Shown: piece after piece, positions 1 to 6,206 of the stretch
Layout: the number at the start of each line of letters is the position of its first letter
How positions within the stretch are numbered: position 1 is the first letter of the stretch
Assembly (NCBI GenBank): GCA_018903015.1
Contig: JAHIPR010000024.1
Coordinates: 1-6,879 of the forward strand
Length of the DNA: 6,879 nucleotides
Reading direction: 5' to 3'
From: a bacterium
GTDB taxonomy: Bacteria > Atribacterota > JS1 > SB-45 > 34-128
Translations under genes and position numbers: made by a program
The notes under the pieces: model-generated
The model's input: the letters and a program-made list of their open reading frames with translations, nothing else
Told to the model about the DNA's origin: nothing
Databases searched by the model: none

Positions 1-2
1 AC

Positions 3-95
3 TATGAACCTACAATTTTAATTTTATTAACCATAGGGGCTATTTTGATAGTTATCGGGCTAATAAAAATAAGGACAAAGAAGGATAAAAATTAA
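3..95 (+). CDS. C-terminal end of a membrane-anchored protein (partial, 5' end outside window)
   Basis: The frame starting at base 3 is open from the window edge to a TAA at 93-95 and gives 30 residues. It starts Tyr-Glu-Pro-Thr, continues with about 18 uninterrupted hydrophobic residues (mostly Ile and Leu with Gly and Ala), and ends in a basic tail (KIRTKKDKN). A hydrophobic segment closing with a positive tail is typical of a C-terminal membrane anchor, with the tail in the cytoplasm and the bulk of the protein outside. No sortase motif such as LPxTG lies in the visible part, but it could lie just upstream. The function of the missing N-terminal part cannot be told. Because the piece is short, a chance open frame cannot be fully excluded, but the hydrophobic-then-basic pattern ending in a stop is convincing. 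Confidence 0.6.
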   Translation, partial: YEPTILILLTIGAILIVIGLIKIRTKKDKN

Positions 96-96
96 C

Positions 97-132
97 TTCA
101 ACTTCCCATAACCCTAATTACAGGAAGTAGAA
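97..132 (+). terminator. Weak hairpin after the membrane protein, possible terminator
   Basis: TTC-A-ACTTCC (97-106) pairs with GGAAGT-A-GAA (123-132): nine base pairs interrupted by one A-A mismatch, with a 16-nt loop. It starts two bases after the upstream stop codon. Only a short, interrupted T-rich stretch follows, so termination would be weak. A chance inverted repeat is possible. Confidence 0.3.
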
Positions 133-142
133 TTTACAAAAA

Positions 143-171
143 TTTATAAGGCTATATAAATTTTATATAAT
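143..171 (+). promoter_or_regulatory. Predicted sigma-70-type promoter of the merR-mod-res operon
   Basis: A perfect -10 hexamer TATAAT lies at 166-171. A -35-like TTTATA (four of six matches to TTGACA) lies at 143-148, giving a 17-bp spacer. The predicted start near 178 leaves a leader of about 45 nt before the ATG at 224. A second pairing, TTTACA (133-138) with TATAAA (155-160) and a 16-bp spacer, is also possible. The region is almost all A+T, so the assignment rests mainly on the perfect -10 and its spacing. Confidence 0.5.
153..169. promoter_or_regulatory. 8-1-8 perfect inverted repeat in the promoter, candidate operator
   Basis: TATATAAA (153-160), one T, then TTTATATA (162-169) form a perfect dyad. 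It lies between the predicted -35 and -10 and runs into the -10. MerR-family dimers bind dyads in exactly this spacer position, and the first gene downstream encodes a MerR-type protein, so autoregulation is a reasonable inference. The arms contain only A and T, so a chance dyad is quite possible. Confidence 0.35.
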
Positions 172-212
172 ATCAAAAAATAATTAAGAAAAAGCGAGGA
201 TCTTAAAAAAGC

Positions 213-218
213 AGGTGA
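213..218 (+). promoter_or_regulatory. Ribosome-binding site that fixes the merR-like start at ATG 224
   Basis: AGGTGA lies five bases before the ATG at 224-226 and matches the middle of the bacterial anti-Shine-Dalgarno complement. The in-frame GTG at 215-217 is part of this site and has no well-placed ribosome-binding site of its own, so it is unlikely to be the start. The partial MerR-type gene at the right end has the same AGGTGA with the same five-base spacing. Confidence 0.7.
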
Positions 219-223
219 AAAAA

Positions 224-484
224 ATGAACAAAAAAACCATTGAAAAAAATAAAGTTTTAACCATAGGAGAGTTGGCAGAAGTTTCCGGGATAAGATTAAC
301 TACGCTTAAATATTATACTGAACTTGGAATTTTGCCTTTTAGCCAGGGCGGGGAGAGATTAACCCGGAAATATAATAAAGAAGAGGCATTAGAACGCCTT
401 GAAAAAATTAAGGAATTGAAGAAAAAAAGATTAACCATAAAAGAAATTATTGAGCATTTTAATATGCCTACTAAAGAAAGATAA
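224..484 (+). CDS. Small MerR-family winged-helix DNA-binding protein, possible controller of the R-M operon
   Basis: An 86-residue cytoplasmic DNA-binding protein. A short basic lead (1-11) is followed by the MerR helix-turn-helix (about 12-31, LTIGELAEVSG then TLKYYTELG, equivalent to the family's TLRYYE.G), the wing (about 36-50, ending RKY) and two further helices (about 52-68 and 71-80). It stops there. The long dimerisation coiled coil and effector- or metal-binding domain of classical MerR proteins (usually 120-300 aa) are absent, and no cysteine sensor is visible. Start chosen at ATG 224 because AGGTGA sits five bases upstream; the GTG at 215 overlaps that site. mod begins 32 bases after its stop, on the same strand, so they are probably co-transcribed. 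By position it could act like the controller proteins of restriction-modification operons, though those known to me are XRE-type, so this role is inference. It could instead be an excisionase-like or chromatin-type HTH protein. The fold is fairly sure, the role is not. Confidence 0.8.
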   Translation: MNKKTIEKNKVLTIGELAEVSGIRLTTLKYYTELGILPFSQGGERLTRKYNKEEALERLEKIKELKKKRLTIKEIIEHFNMPTKER

Positions 485-503
485 AACTTATAATTTAATT
501 ATT

Positions 504-507
504 GGAG
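504..507 (+). promoter_or_regulatory. Ribosome-binding site that fixes the mod start at ATG 517
   Basis: GGAG lies nine bases upstream of ATG 517. The in-frame TTG at 502 overlaps this site, so reading from TTG would place the start codon inside its own ribosome-binding site. ATG 517 is therefore preferred. Confidence 0.65.
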
Positions 508-516
508 TTAAATAAT

Positions 517-2517
517 ATGAAAACTAATTTTAAAACTAAACTATACGACCTGCTGAAAAAAGACTCTCGCCTTTGGGATGAAGAAAAAAAGGAACTCAAT
601 GAAACTCTTTTGAAGGATTTGATTGATAAACTAGATGAAAAACTTATTGAATTATTGCTTAGCGACAAAGAAACGAAAGAAAAGTTTTTTGTAAAAATTA
701 AAGATGTTTTTGTTTTAAAACAAAATGAAATAAAGTTTTTTATTGATGAAAACAAACTAGATAATTCCTACACACAATACCAAAAAAAAATTGGTTTGAG
801 GATTGGAAATAAACTATTGAGCGAAAGAGACGAAGTTGTTTTGGAGTGGCCTTTCAAGGATTGTGTGCTGGAGGGCGGAATGACCAAAGAAGATCAAAAA
901 AGAAATGAGATCTTTTTCAATGAAGTTTTGGCCAAAGATGAAATTGACCGGCTTTTTGATCCAAAAGCACTTGTGAATTGGAAAAGGTATACTGCTAAGG
1001 GTGAGGAAAAAATTAAAGAACTCAGACGAGATAGAGATGGCACTATCCGGGAAAACTTGATTATCAAAGGGAATAATTTACTTGCTTTACATAGTCTCAA
1101 ACAACAATTTACTGGAAAGGTGAAGTTGATTTATATTGACCCACCATACGGAAAAGATGCTGATTCTTTTTATAATGATAATTTTAAGCTTTCTTCTTGG
1201 CTTACTTTCATGAAAAATAGGCTGCAGATAGCAAAAAGTTTATTAGATAGAGATGGTTTAATAATTGTTCAAATAAGTGATTATAATGTTGCCCGTTTAA
1301 TGATGCTTATGGATGAAATTTTGGAGCAAAGTAATTTTATTAATAAAATAACAGTTAGGACAAAATCTTCTGCTGGTTTTAAGGTTGTAAATAAAGGTGT
1401 TATGGAAACAGCTGAGTATTTATTGATATATGCAAAAAACAAAAACAATTTTAACCCAAATATTTTAAGCATTGAAACTGATTATGATAAAAATTATTCT
1501 TTAGTAGTGAAAAACCCCAAAGAAAACATTACAAAATGGGAATTTTCTACGATTCGGGACGAATTAAGCGAAGAATTGAAACAATATGAAAAAATTATAA
1601 AAGAAAAGGAAATTTTTAATAAGATAAAATTAAGCCTTTTTGGATTATATGCCTTAGAAAATCCTGGTAATGTTTTTAGGTATACAGAAATTAATGATGA
1701 CGCCGGAAAAGAAACTCTAGAAGCAAAAGAAAAATCATTAACCAGCGATAAGGTACACACAGTTGAAACCTCGCGAGGTGATATTAGATTTATTAAAAAT
1801 GGTCAGCAGATTTCATTTTATTCCAAAAAAATTAAAAACGTTGACGGAAGATTAGTGCCAACAGAAATGTTAACAAATATATGGAGCGATATTTCTTGGG
1901 AGGGTATTGCAAAAGAGGGTGGCGTAAAACTCAAAAAAGGTAAAAAACCCGAAAAATTAATCAAAAGATTAATTGATTTAATTAAAAAAGATAATAATCC
2001 CAACTTGATTATGGATTTTTTCTTAGCAACTGGCACAACTTGTGCGGTTGCCCATAAAATGAATTGCCAATATATAGGAATTGAACAACTTGATTATGGT
2101 GAAAATGATAGTATTGTTCGCTTAAATAATGTTATTAAAGGTGACCAGTCCGGTATTTCAAAATCTGTTGGCTGGCAAGGTGGCGGTGATTTTGTTTACA
2201 TTGAACTTGCCAGGTGGAATGAGGAAGCAAAAGAAAAGATTTTGAAGGCAAAAAGTTTAACTGAATTGGAAAAGCTATTTGATGAGCTTTATGAACGATA
2301 TTTTCTAAATTACAATGTAAAAACAAAAGAATTTAAGGAAAAAATAATAAAAGAGGAAGGGTTTAAAAAACTTAGTTTGGATGAGCAAAAGAATCTTTTC
2401 GTGGAAATGTTGGATATGAACCAGATGTATGTGAACTTTAGCGAGAGAGCAGATAAAAAATATAATCTTTTAGAAAAAGATATTAAATTAAGTGAGGAGT
2501 TTTATTCAGCAAAATGA
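517..2517 (+). CDS. mod: Type III restriction-modification DNA adenine-N6 methyltransferase (Mod subunit)
   Basis: A 666-residue site-specific DNA methyltransferase that transfers methyl from AdoMet to adenine-N6. In Type III systems Mod also reads the target site for Res. The order is that of a beta-class enzyme: a helical N-terminal region (about 1-95), a conserved block with PFKDCVLEGG (about 110-120), then the catalytic motif DPPYG (208-212) in the context LIYIDPPYG, then YND..., SWLTFMKNRL and the strand DGLIIVQISD. A variable stretch (about 265-470) should hold the target-recognition domain. The AdoMet-side motifs follow: KPEKLIKRLI, then DFFLATGTT (500-508) and IGIEQ. A charged helical C-terminus follows GWQGGGDFVY. 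Length matches the family (about 640-680). Oddity: the AdoMet loop reads LATGTT where the family normally has AGSGTT or LGSGTT, so the first glycine is alanine. An A9 tract (782-790) lies within the coding region. Its TGA stop overlaps the res start (ATGA). The recognition sequence cannot be read from the protein. Confidence 0.95.
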   Translation: MKTNFKTKLYDLLKKDSRLWDEEKKELNETLLKDLIDKLDEKLIELLLSDKETKEKFFVKIKDVFVLKQNEIKFFIDENKLDNSYTQYQKKIGLRIGNKLLSERDEVVLEWPFKDCVLEGGMTKEDQKRNEIFFNEVLAKDEIDRLFDPKALVNWKRYTAKGEEKIKELRRDRDGTIRENLIIKGNNLLALHSLKQQFTGKVKLIYIDPPYGKDADSFYNDNFKLSSWLTFMKNRLQIAKSLLDRDGLIIVQISDYNVARLMMLMDEILEQSNFINKITVRTKSSAGFKVVNKGVMETAEYLLIYAKNKNNFNPNILSIETDYDKNYSLVVKNPKENITKWEFSTIRDELSEELKQYEKIIKEKEIFNKIKLSLFGLYALENPGNVFRYTEINDDAGKETLEAKEKSLTSDKVHTVETSRGDIRFIKNGQQISFYSKKIKNVDGRLVPTEMLTNIWSDISWEGIAKEGGVKLKKGKKPEKLIKRLIDLIKKDNNPNLIMDFFLATGTTCAVAHKMNCQYIGIEQLDYGENDSIVRLNNVIKGDQSGISKSVGWQGGGDFVYIELARWNEEAKEKILKAKSLTELEKLFDELYERYFLNYNVKTKEFKEKIIKEEGFKKLSLDEQKNLFVEMLDMNQMYVNFSERADKKYNLLEKDIKLSEEFYSAK

Positions 2518-5288
2518 ACTACTCAACCGATCAACCTTTTCTTTATTCTGTCGTTCGAGAAAAAGCCTATGAATATGGAGTAATAAAACCAAAACTCCCC
2601 TCTTATATTTTAGAGAACTTGAAATATACTTTATGGACCTGGCAAGAAAAAGCACTTGAGCTTTTTTTAACAAATGAGGAATTAAGAAACAAAGAAAGTT
2701 CAGTTGAACCGAATCACCTTATGTTCAACATGGCTACCGGTACCGGGAAAACCATGCTCATGGCGGCTTTAATTTTGTATTATTACAAAAAGGGCTACCG
2801 GCATTTTATTTTCTTCGTCAATCAAAACAATATCGTTGATAAAACCGAAAATAATTTTATCAATAAAAATCACACTAAGTACCTTTTTCGCCAAAATATT
2901 GTGATTGACGATAAAATAATAAATATTCGAAAGGTGGATACTTTCGACGATACAGATGATATACAAATTAAATTTACTTCAATTCATAAACTTCATAATG
3001 TAGTTTATTTAGCAAGGGAGAATTCAGTTACACTCGAAGATCTGCAGAAAAGAGATTTAGTCATGATTGGCGACGAAGCGCACCATCTCAATGCCTCAAC
3101 GATAAGAAATGGACAAATAGAAATGGATTTACCGTTGGAATTAAAAGAAAATGCTAGCGAAAAAGATATTGAAAAAAGCTGGGAAAATACAGTAATAAAT
3201 AAAATTTTGCTAAAAGGAAAAGATAAGCAAAACAGAGAAAATAAGAATGTATTATTAGAATTTACGGCAACCATTCCAAAAAATGCGGATGTTATAGAAA
3301 AGTATAGAACAAAAACAATTTACAAATTTGAACTTGTAGATTTTCTAAAAGCCGGTTATACCAAAGAAATAAATCTCGTTTCTACATCACTAATAAAGAA
3401 AGATAAAATTTTACTCGCTTTGCTTTTCAATTGGTATCGCCACCAAATTGCACTCAAAAACAATATTTCTAATTTTAAACCGGTAATGCTTTTTAGAAGC
3501 AAATTTATTGAAGAATCAAAAAAAGATTATGAAGAATTTTTGTCGCTCATTACCGAATTAAAACCGGCCGATTTTGATTTTCTTAAAAATATTGAAAGGA
3601 ATATCAAACAAGATCAATCAAGTTTATTTAAAGTTTATGAACAAGGTAAAAGTCGTGTTAAGCAAATGCTCCTGTATATTAAAGATGAAAAAATTGGTAT
3701 TAGAGAGATTGTGGACTATATAAAAGATGAGTTTAGCGAAAGAAATTGCATTATAACTAACTCAAAAGATAACAAGGCAACCACCAAAGAAAAGACAACA
3801 GAGGAACAGGAACAATTGCTTAATAGTTTAGAAGATAAAAATAACCATATCCGCGCGATCTTTACGGTTAAACGATTGACGGAAGGATGGGATGTTTTAA
3901 ACCTTTTTGACATAGTTCGTCTTTATGAAGGACGTGATGAAAGGCATCAAAACAGGCAGAGATTCGCAGGGCAAGCCACTGTACAAGAAATACAGCTTAT
4001 CGGACGAGGTGTGCGCTATTGCCCATTTACTTATAATGAATATGAAAAAAATAAGAGAAAATTTGATAATAGTCTGGAAAATCCGCTTAGAGTACTGGAA
4101 GAGTTTTATTATCACAGCGATGATGATCATCGCTATCTTGATGAATTAAAACGCGAACTTAAAAATAAGGGATTTATTCAAGATAATCGCGAGATAAAAA
4201 AGTTTGCGCTTAAAGATGATTTTAAAGACACTCCTTTTTTTAAGGAAATAAAAATTTGGAAAAACGAAAAAATAGATAATCCGGAAAGAAGAAAACAAAC
4301 ACTCTCAGAGCTTGAAAAGGATTTTATTTTTGAATACAAAACGAAAGAATTTGCAATGAAAGAACAGCAAATCGTTTTAGATAAAGAAAAAGATGAAGTT
4401 TTGGCAGAAAGCACCGTAAAAGAAAGCAAAACAATCAGTAAAAAATTAAAAGATTTTGAAAAGCATATTATTGTAAAAGCTATAAATAAAAAGGCAACAA
4501 AAGATTTATCACTTTTGCGTTTTGATAATTTACAGAACGAGTTAAGCATAAATAGTATTGACGAAATAATGGGAGATAATTTTATTGGCAACTTTAAGAT
4601 AGATATAATCACTTCGAAAGATAAAACCGATTTAAGCGATATAAGCAATGATATAAAACTAGAATTGTTATTGGATTTTTTTGATGGATTTACGAGAAAG
4701 CTCAAAGAAATTGCCAACCCATATCTGGGAACTGAAAATTTTTCGCCTTTTTCTTTTGAAGATTTATTTGGAGATATAAAAGAAAAAAGTGTGCTTATCG
4801 ATCAAGAAAGTAAAAACTTAGAAGCTGAATTACTACAACATAAGTGGTATGTATTAAACGGTTTCAATGGAACAAGCGAAGAAAGAGAATTGATGGAATT
4901 TATGAAAAAAATAATCGGGAATTTGGAAGAGAAATATGACGAGGTATATTTACTCCGAAACGAGGAAGTGTATAAAATTTATGACTTTAAGCAGGGTCGC
5001 GGATTTGAACCGGACTTTTTACTATTTTTGAAAGGCAAAAAAGGTAATTTATACTATCAGATATTTATTGAACCAAAAGGCAGTCAATTTACTGACAAAG
5101 AAGGCGGATTTAAAGATAGCAAAGAAGGATGGAAAGAAGAATTTTTACAGCAAATTACGGATAAATACAGCAACGGCGATTTATTAAAGGCTGAGAGCAA
5201 AAAATACAAATTAATCGGTCTCCCCTTGTTTAACAAGAGAGAGGAAAATACTTTTGCAAAAGTATTTCACGAACAATTATTGAAATAG
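2514..5288 (+). CDS. res: Type III restriction enzyme, ATP-dependent helicase-endonuclease (Res subunit)
   Basis: A 924-residue protein that, in complex with Mod, hydrolyses ATP and cuts DNA away from unmethylated sites. N-terminal superfamily 2 helicase motifs appear in order: a WQ element (43-44), Walker A ATGTGKT (74-80), DEAH (187-190, context LVMIGDEAHHL), TAT (251-253), TEGWD (456-460) and QLIGRGVR (494-501, arginine finger motif). After a long helical linker comes the C-terminal nuclease with the PD...ExK signature: PD at 833-834 (FEPDFLLFL) and E853-P-K855 (FIEPKGSQ). All these residues look intact, so the enzyme is probably active. Length fits the family (about 850-1000). The ATG overlaps the mod stop by four bases. 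GAGGAG lies 14 bases upstream, rather far, which suggests that translation of res is coupled to that of mod, so the nuclease would not be made without its methylase partner. No frameshift is seen. Confidence 0.95.
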   Translation: MNYSTDQPFLYSVVREKAYEYGVIKPKLPSYILENLKYTLWTWQEKALELFLTNEELRNKESSVEPNHLMFNMATGTGKTMLMAALILYYYKKGYRHFIFFVNQNNIVDKTENNFINKNHTKYLFRQNIVIDDKIINIRKVDTFDDTDDIQIKFTSIHKLHNVVYLARENSVTLEDLQKRDLVMIGDEAHHLNASTIRNGQIEMDLPLELKENASEKDIEKSWENTVINKILLKGKDKQNRENKNVLLEFTATIPKNADVIEKYRTKTIYKFELVDFLKAGYTKEINLVSTSLIKKDKILLALLFNWYRHQIALKNNISNFKPVMLFRSKFIEESKKDYEEFLSLITELKPADFDFLKNIERNIKQDQSSLFKVYEQGKSRVKQMLLYIKDEKIGIREIVDYIKDEFSERNCIITNSKDNKATTKEKTTEEQEQLLNSLEDKNNHIRAIFTVKRLTEGWDVLNLFDIVRLYEGRDERHQNRQRFAGQATVQEIQLIGRGVRYCPFTYNEYEKNKRKFDNSLENPLRVLEEFYYHSDDDHRYLDELKRELKNKGFIQDNREIKKFALKDDFKDTPFFKEIKIWKNEKIDNPERRKQTLSELEKDFIFEYKTKEFAMKEQQIVLDKEKDEVLAESTVKESKTISKKLKDFEKHIIVKAINKKATKDLSLLRFDNLQNELSINSIDEIMGDNFIGNFKIDIITSKDKTDLSDISNDIKLELLLDFFDGFTRKLKEIANPYLGTENFSPFSFEDLFGDIKEKSVLIDQESKNLEAELLQHKWYVLNGFNGTSEERELMEFMKKIIGNLEEKYDEVYLLRNEEVYKIYDFKQGRGFEPDFLLFLKGKKGNLYYQIFIEPKGSQFTDKEGGFKDSKEGWKEEFLQQITDKYSNGDLLKAESKKYKLIGLPLFNKREENTFAKVFHEQLLK

Positions 5289-5361
5289 TTATCTTAATTT
5301 TGGGGAAATAACTCCAGCTCCTTACTCCTTTGCCAAGATAGAAATAAATAGCATTGTTGAC

Positions 5362-5391
5362 AAAAAACGTCAAATGGCAACTTTTTTGACG
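5362..5391 (-). terminator. Leftward intrinsic terminator-like hairpin downstream of res
   Basis: On the minus strand CGTCAAA (5391-5385) pairs with TTTGACG (5374-5368) around a 10-nt loop, followed at once by six T residues (5367-5362). That order suits a terminator for leftward transcription, which would keep antisense transcripts out of res. On the plus strand no T-tract follows the stem. The stem is short with three G-C pairs per arm, so strength is uncertain. Confidence 0.45.
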
Positions 5392-5406
5392 AGGCCGTTC
5401 AAAATA

Positions 5407-5435
5407 TTGACCAATTTTATATGTTGATTTATAAT
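5407..5435 (+). promoter_or_regulatory. Near-consensus rightward promoter just upstream of a terminator
   Basis: TTGACC (5407-5412, five of six to consensus) and TATAAT (5430-5435, perfect) are separated by exactly 17 bp. The start would fall near 5442. The strong terminator at 5447-5496 begins right after, so initiation here would yield an RNA of about 55 nt unless the terminator is read through. Confidence 0.5.
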
Positions 5436-5446
5436 ATAGATAACAC

Positions 5447-5496
5447 ACCCGCTACGCCTCTTTACAATGCGCACCCTGGCGGGTTTTTTCTTTTTT
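5447..5496 (+). terminator. Strong intrinsic terminator, probably ending the mod-res operon
   Basis: ACCCGC (5447-5452) pairs with GCGGGT (5479-5484). The stem continues through T-G and A-U pairs and, after a CACCC bulge, a CGC/GCG step (5455-5457 with 5469-5471), leaving a loop of about 11 nt. A tract of six T, one C and six T (5484-5496) follows. This is the most GC-rich and best hairpin in the window. It lies about 160 bases past the res stop and points the same way. Confidence 0.8.
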
Positions 5497-5541
5497 AACA
5501 ATAGCTTAAGGGAATTTATTATAAAAATAACTAAAACTTAT

Positions 5542-5697
5542 ATGGATAAATTAATAGAAAATAAAGAATTTCGCGAGAAATTTGATAAGGAATATCAAAA
5601 TCTTTGTATTGGGGAACAGGTTGCTAGAGCATAAAATAAAACAATATTAACGCAAGATACTCCGGTTAATCGAAAGAAGAATAATAAAACATTTTAA
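5542..5697 (+). pseudogene. Probable remnant of an XRE/HigA-type antitoxin gene, cut by an internal stop
   Basis: ATG 5542 opens a 30-residue frame (MDKLIENKEFREKFDKEYQN, then LCIGEQVARA) that ends at TAA 5632-5634. The frame continues as NKTILTQDTPVNRKKNNKTF to a second TAA at 5695-5697. The acidic 'ENKEFREKFDKEY' lead followed by '.GEQVARAR..A.LTQ..L..R' is the pattern of XRE antitoxins of HigA type, where the first helix leads into LTQ of the helix-turn-helix. The stop falls where a helix residue, often arginine, would be expected. The rest of the HTH and the C-terminus are missing. No clear ribosome-binding site precedes the ATG and no toxin partner is seen nearby. The resemblance is by eye from family knowledge; a chance small ORF, or a real 30-aa peptide, remain possible. 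Confidence 0.4.
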
Positions 5698-5858
5698 ATA
5701 TTGGACAGCATATAAAAAATTTACGTCCCCTACCCTGCCCCATACTATTCATTAAAGAAAAATCTAACTATTCAAAAAGGGACCCATTTTGATCCAAACC
5801 ATTAAAAGTGTTTTTTAGAAAGAGTGATTAAGCAACAAGATTCATTAATATTAAGTCA
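5635..5858. other. Intergenic stretch between the antitoxin remnant and mazF
   Basis: Apart from the decayed tail of the antitoxin-like frame (to 5697) and one leftward hairpin (5773-5795), I see no gene, RNA gene or repeat array here. It is the downstream side of the convergent mazEF operon and contains scattered stops in all frames. Confidence 0.5.
5773..5795 (-). terminator. Possible terminator of the mazEF operon
   Basis: On the minus strand GGATC (5795-5791) pairs with GGTCC (5784-5780) including one T-G wobble, around a six-base loop, followed by C and five T (5779-5774). It lies about 64 bases after the mazF stop in the correct orientation. The stem is only five pairs, so it is weak. 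Confidence 0.35.
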
Positions 5859-6206
5859 CTATCCATCAAAACTTAGCAGTGTCTCGAGTTTTTTAATTAT
5901 TTCCAAGATCACAGCCTCAGGTACTTTATCACAGAATTCGGCACTTCTAATTTTCCAATCAAGGCTTTTTACCTGGTCTGATAAAACAACCCCTGCTACC
6001 TTTAATCCCGATGGAATAATGACTTCAAAAGGATATCCTTTTATTTGATTGGTTATCGGACACAATAAGGCCAGACCAACTTTACTATTATAAGATTTTG
6101 GCGACAGAACTATTGCAGGACGTCTTCCGGATTGTTCATGGCCGGCTTGAGGCTGCATATCTATCCAAATCACATCACCTCTATGCGGAATAAAATTGCT
6201 CGCCAT
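5859..6206 (-). CDS. mazF: MazF/PemK-family mRNA interferase toxin
   Basis: A 115-residue ribonuclease toxin that cuts mRNA at short specific sequences when its antitoxin is lost. The core is unmistakable: RGDVIWIDMQP (9-19), EQSGRRPAIVLSP (24-36) and TNQIKGYPFEV (52-62), then SDQVKSLDW. Aligned without gaps over the first 60 residues to E. coli MazF as I remember it, more than half the positions agree, and Glu24, Arg29 and Thr52, implicated in catalysis or substrate binding there, fall at the same numbers. Start chosen at ATG 6206-6204, overlapping the antitoxin TGA as TGATG. The alternative GTG one codon earlier (6209) overlaps more and has no better ribosome-binding site. There is no strong Shine-Dalgarno sequence, so translation is probably coupled to mazE, keeping toxin below antitoxin. 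Length is normal (E. coli 111). No damage is visible, so it is likely functional. Cleavage specificity cannot be read with certainty. Confidence 0.93.
   Translation of the reverse strand: MASNFIPHRGDVIWIDMQPQAGHEQSGRRPAIVLSPKSYNSKVGLALLCPITNQIKGYPFEVIIPSGLKVAGVVLSDQVKSLDWKIRSAEFCDKVPEAVILEIIKKLETLLSFDG

Noticed and set aside
215..223. GTG 215 as start of the MerR-like gene
   Set aside because: It is part of the AGGTGA ribosome-binding site of ATG 224 and has no well-placed site of its own.
28..440. TTAACCATA occurring three times (near 28, 257 and 431)
   Set aside because: Each copy encodes Leu-Thr-Ile (codons tta acc ata) in a coding frame. This is better explained by codon preference than by a repeat family.
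489..494. TATAAT between the MerR-like gene and mod as a separate mod promoter
   Set aside because: No acceptable -35 lies 15-20 bases upstream (the hexamer there is GCCTAC; a TTGAGC is 33 bases away). An isolated TATAAT is expected in such A+T-rich DNA.
4178..4717. 179-codon open frame on the minus strand inside res
   Set aside because: It lies opposite the Lys/Glu-rich linker of res and encodes a Ser/Phe/Leu-rich low-complexity string, the usual antisense shadow of such codons. The sense frame has clear domains.
5230..5448. 72-codon leftward frame over the end of res and the terminator region
   Set aside because: It overlaps the res 3' end and the hairpins, has no recognisable domain, and crosses regulatory elements. 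Treated as chance.
5720..5800. GTCCC (5725) and GGGAC (5779) plus GGGACCCATTTTGATCC as insertion-sequence ends
   Set aside because: The arms are only five bases and about 50 bases apart, there is no transposase trace and no flanking duplication. The right-hand part is better explained as a small leftward hairpin with a T-tract.
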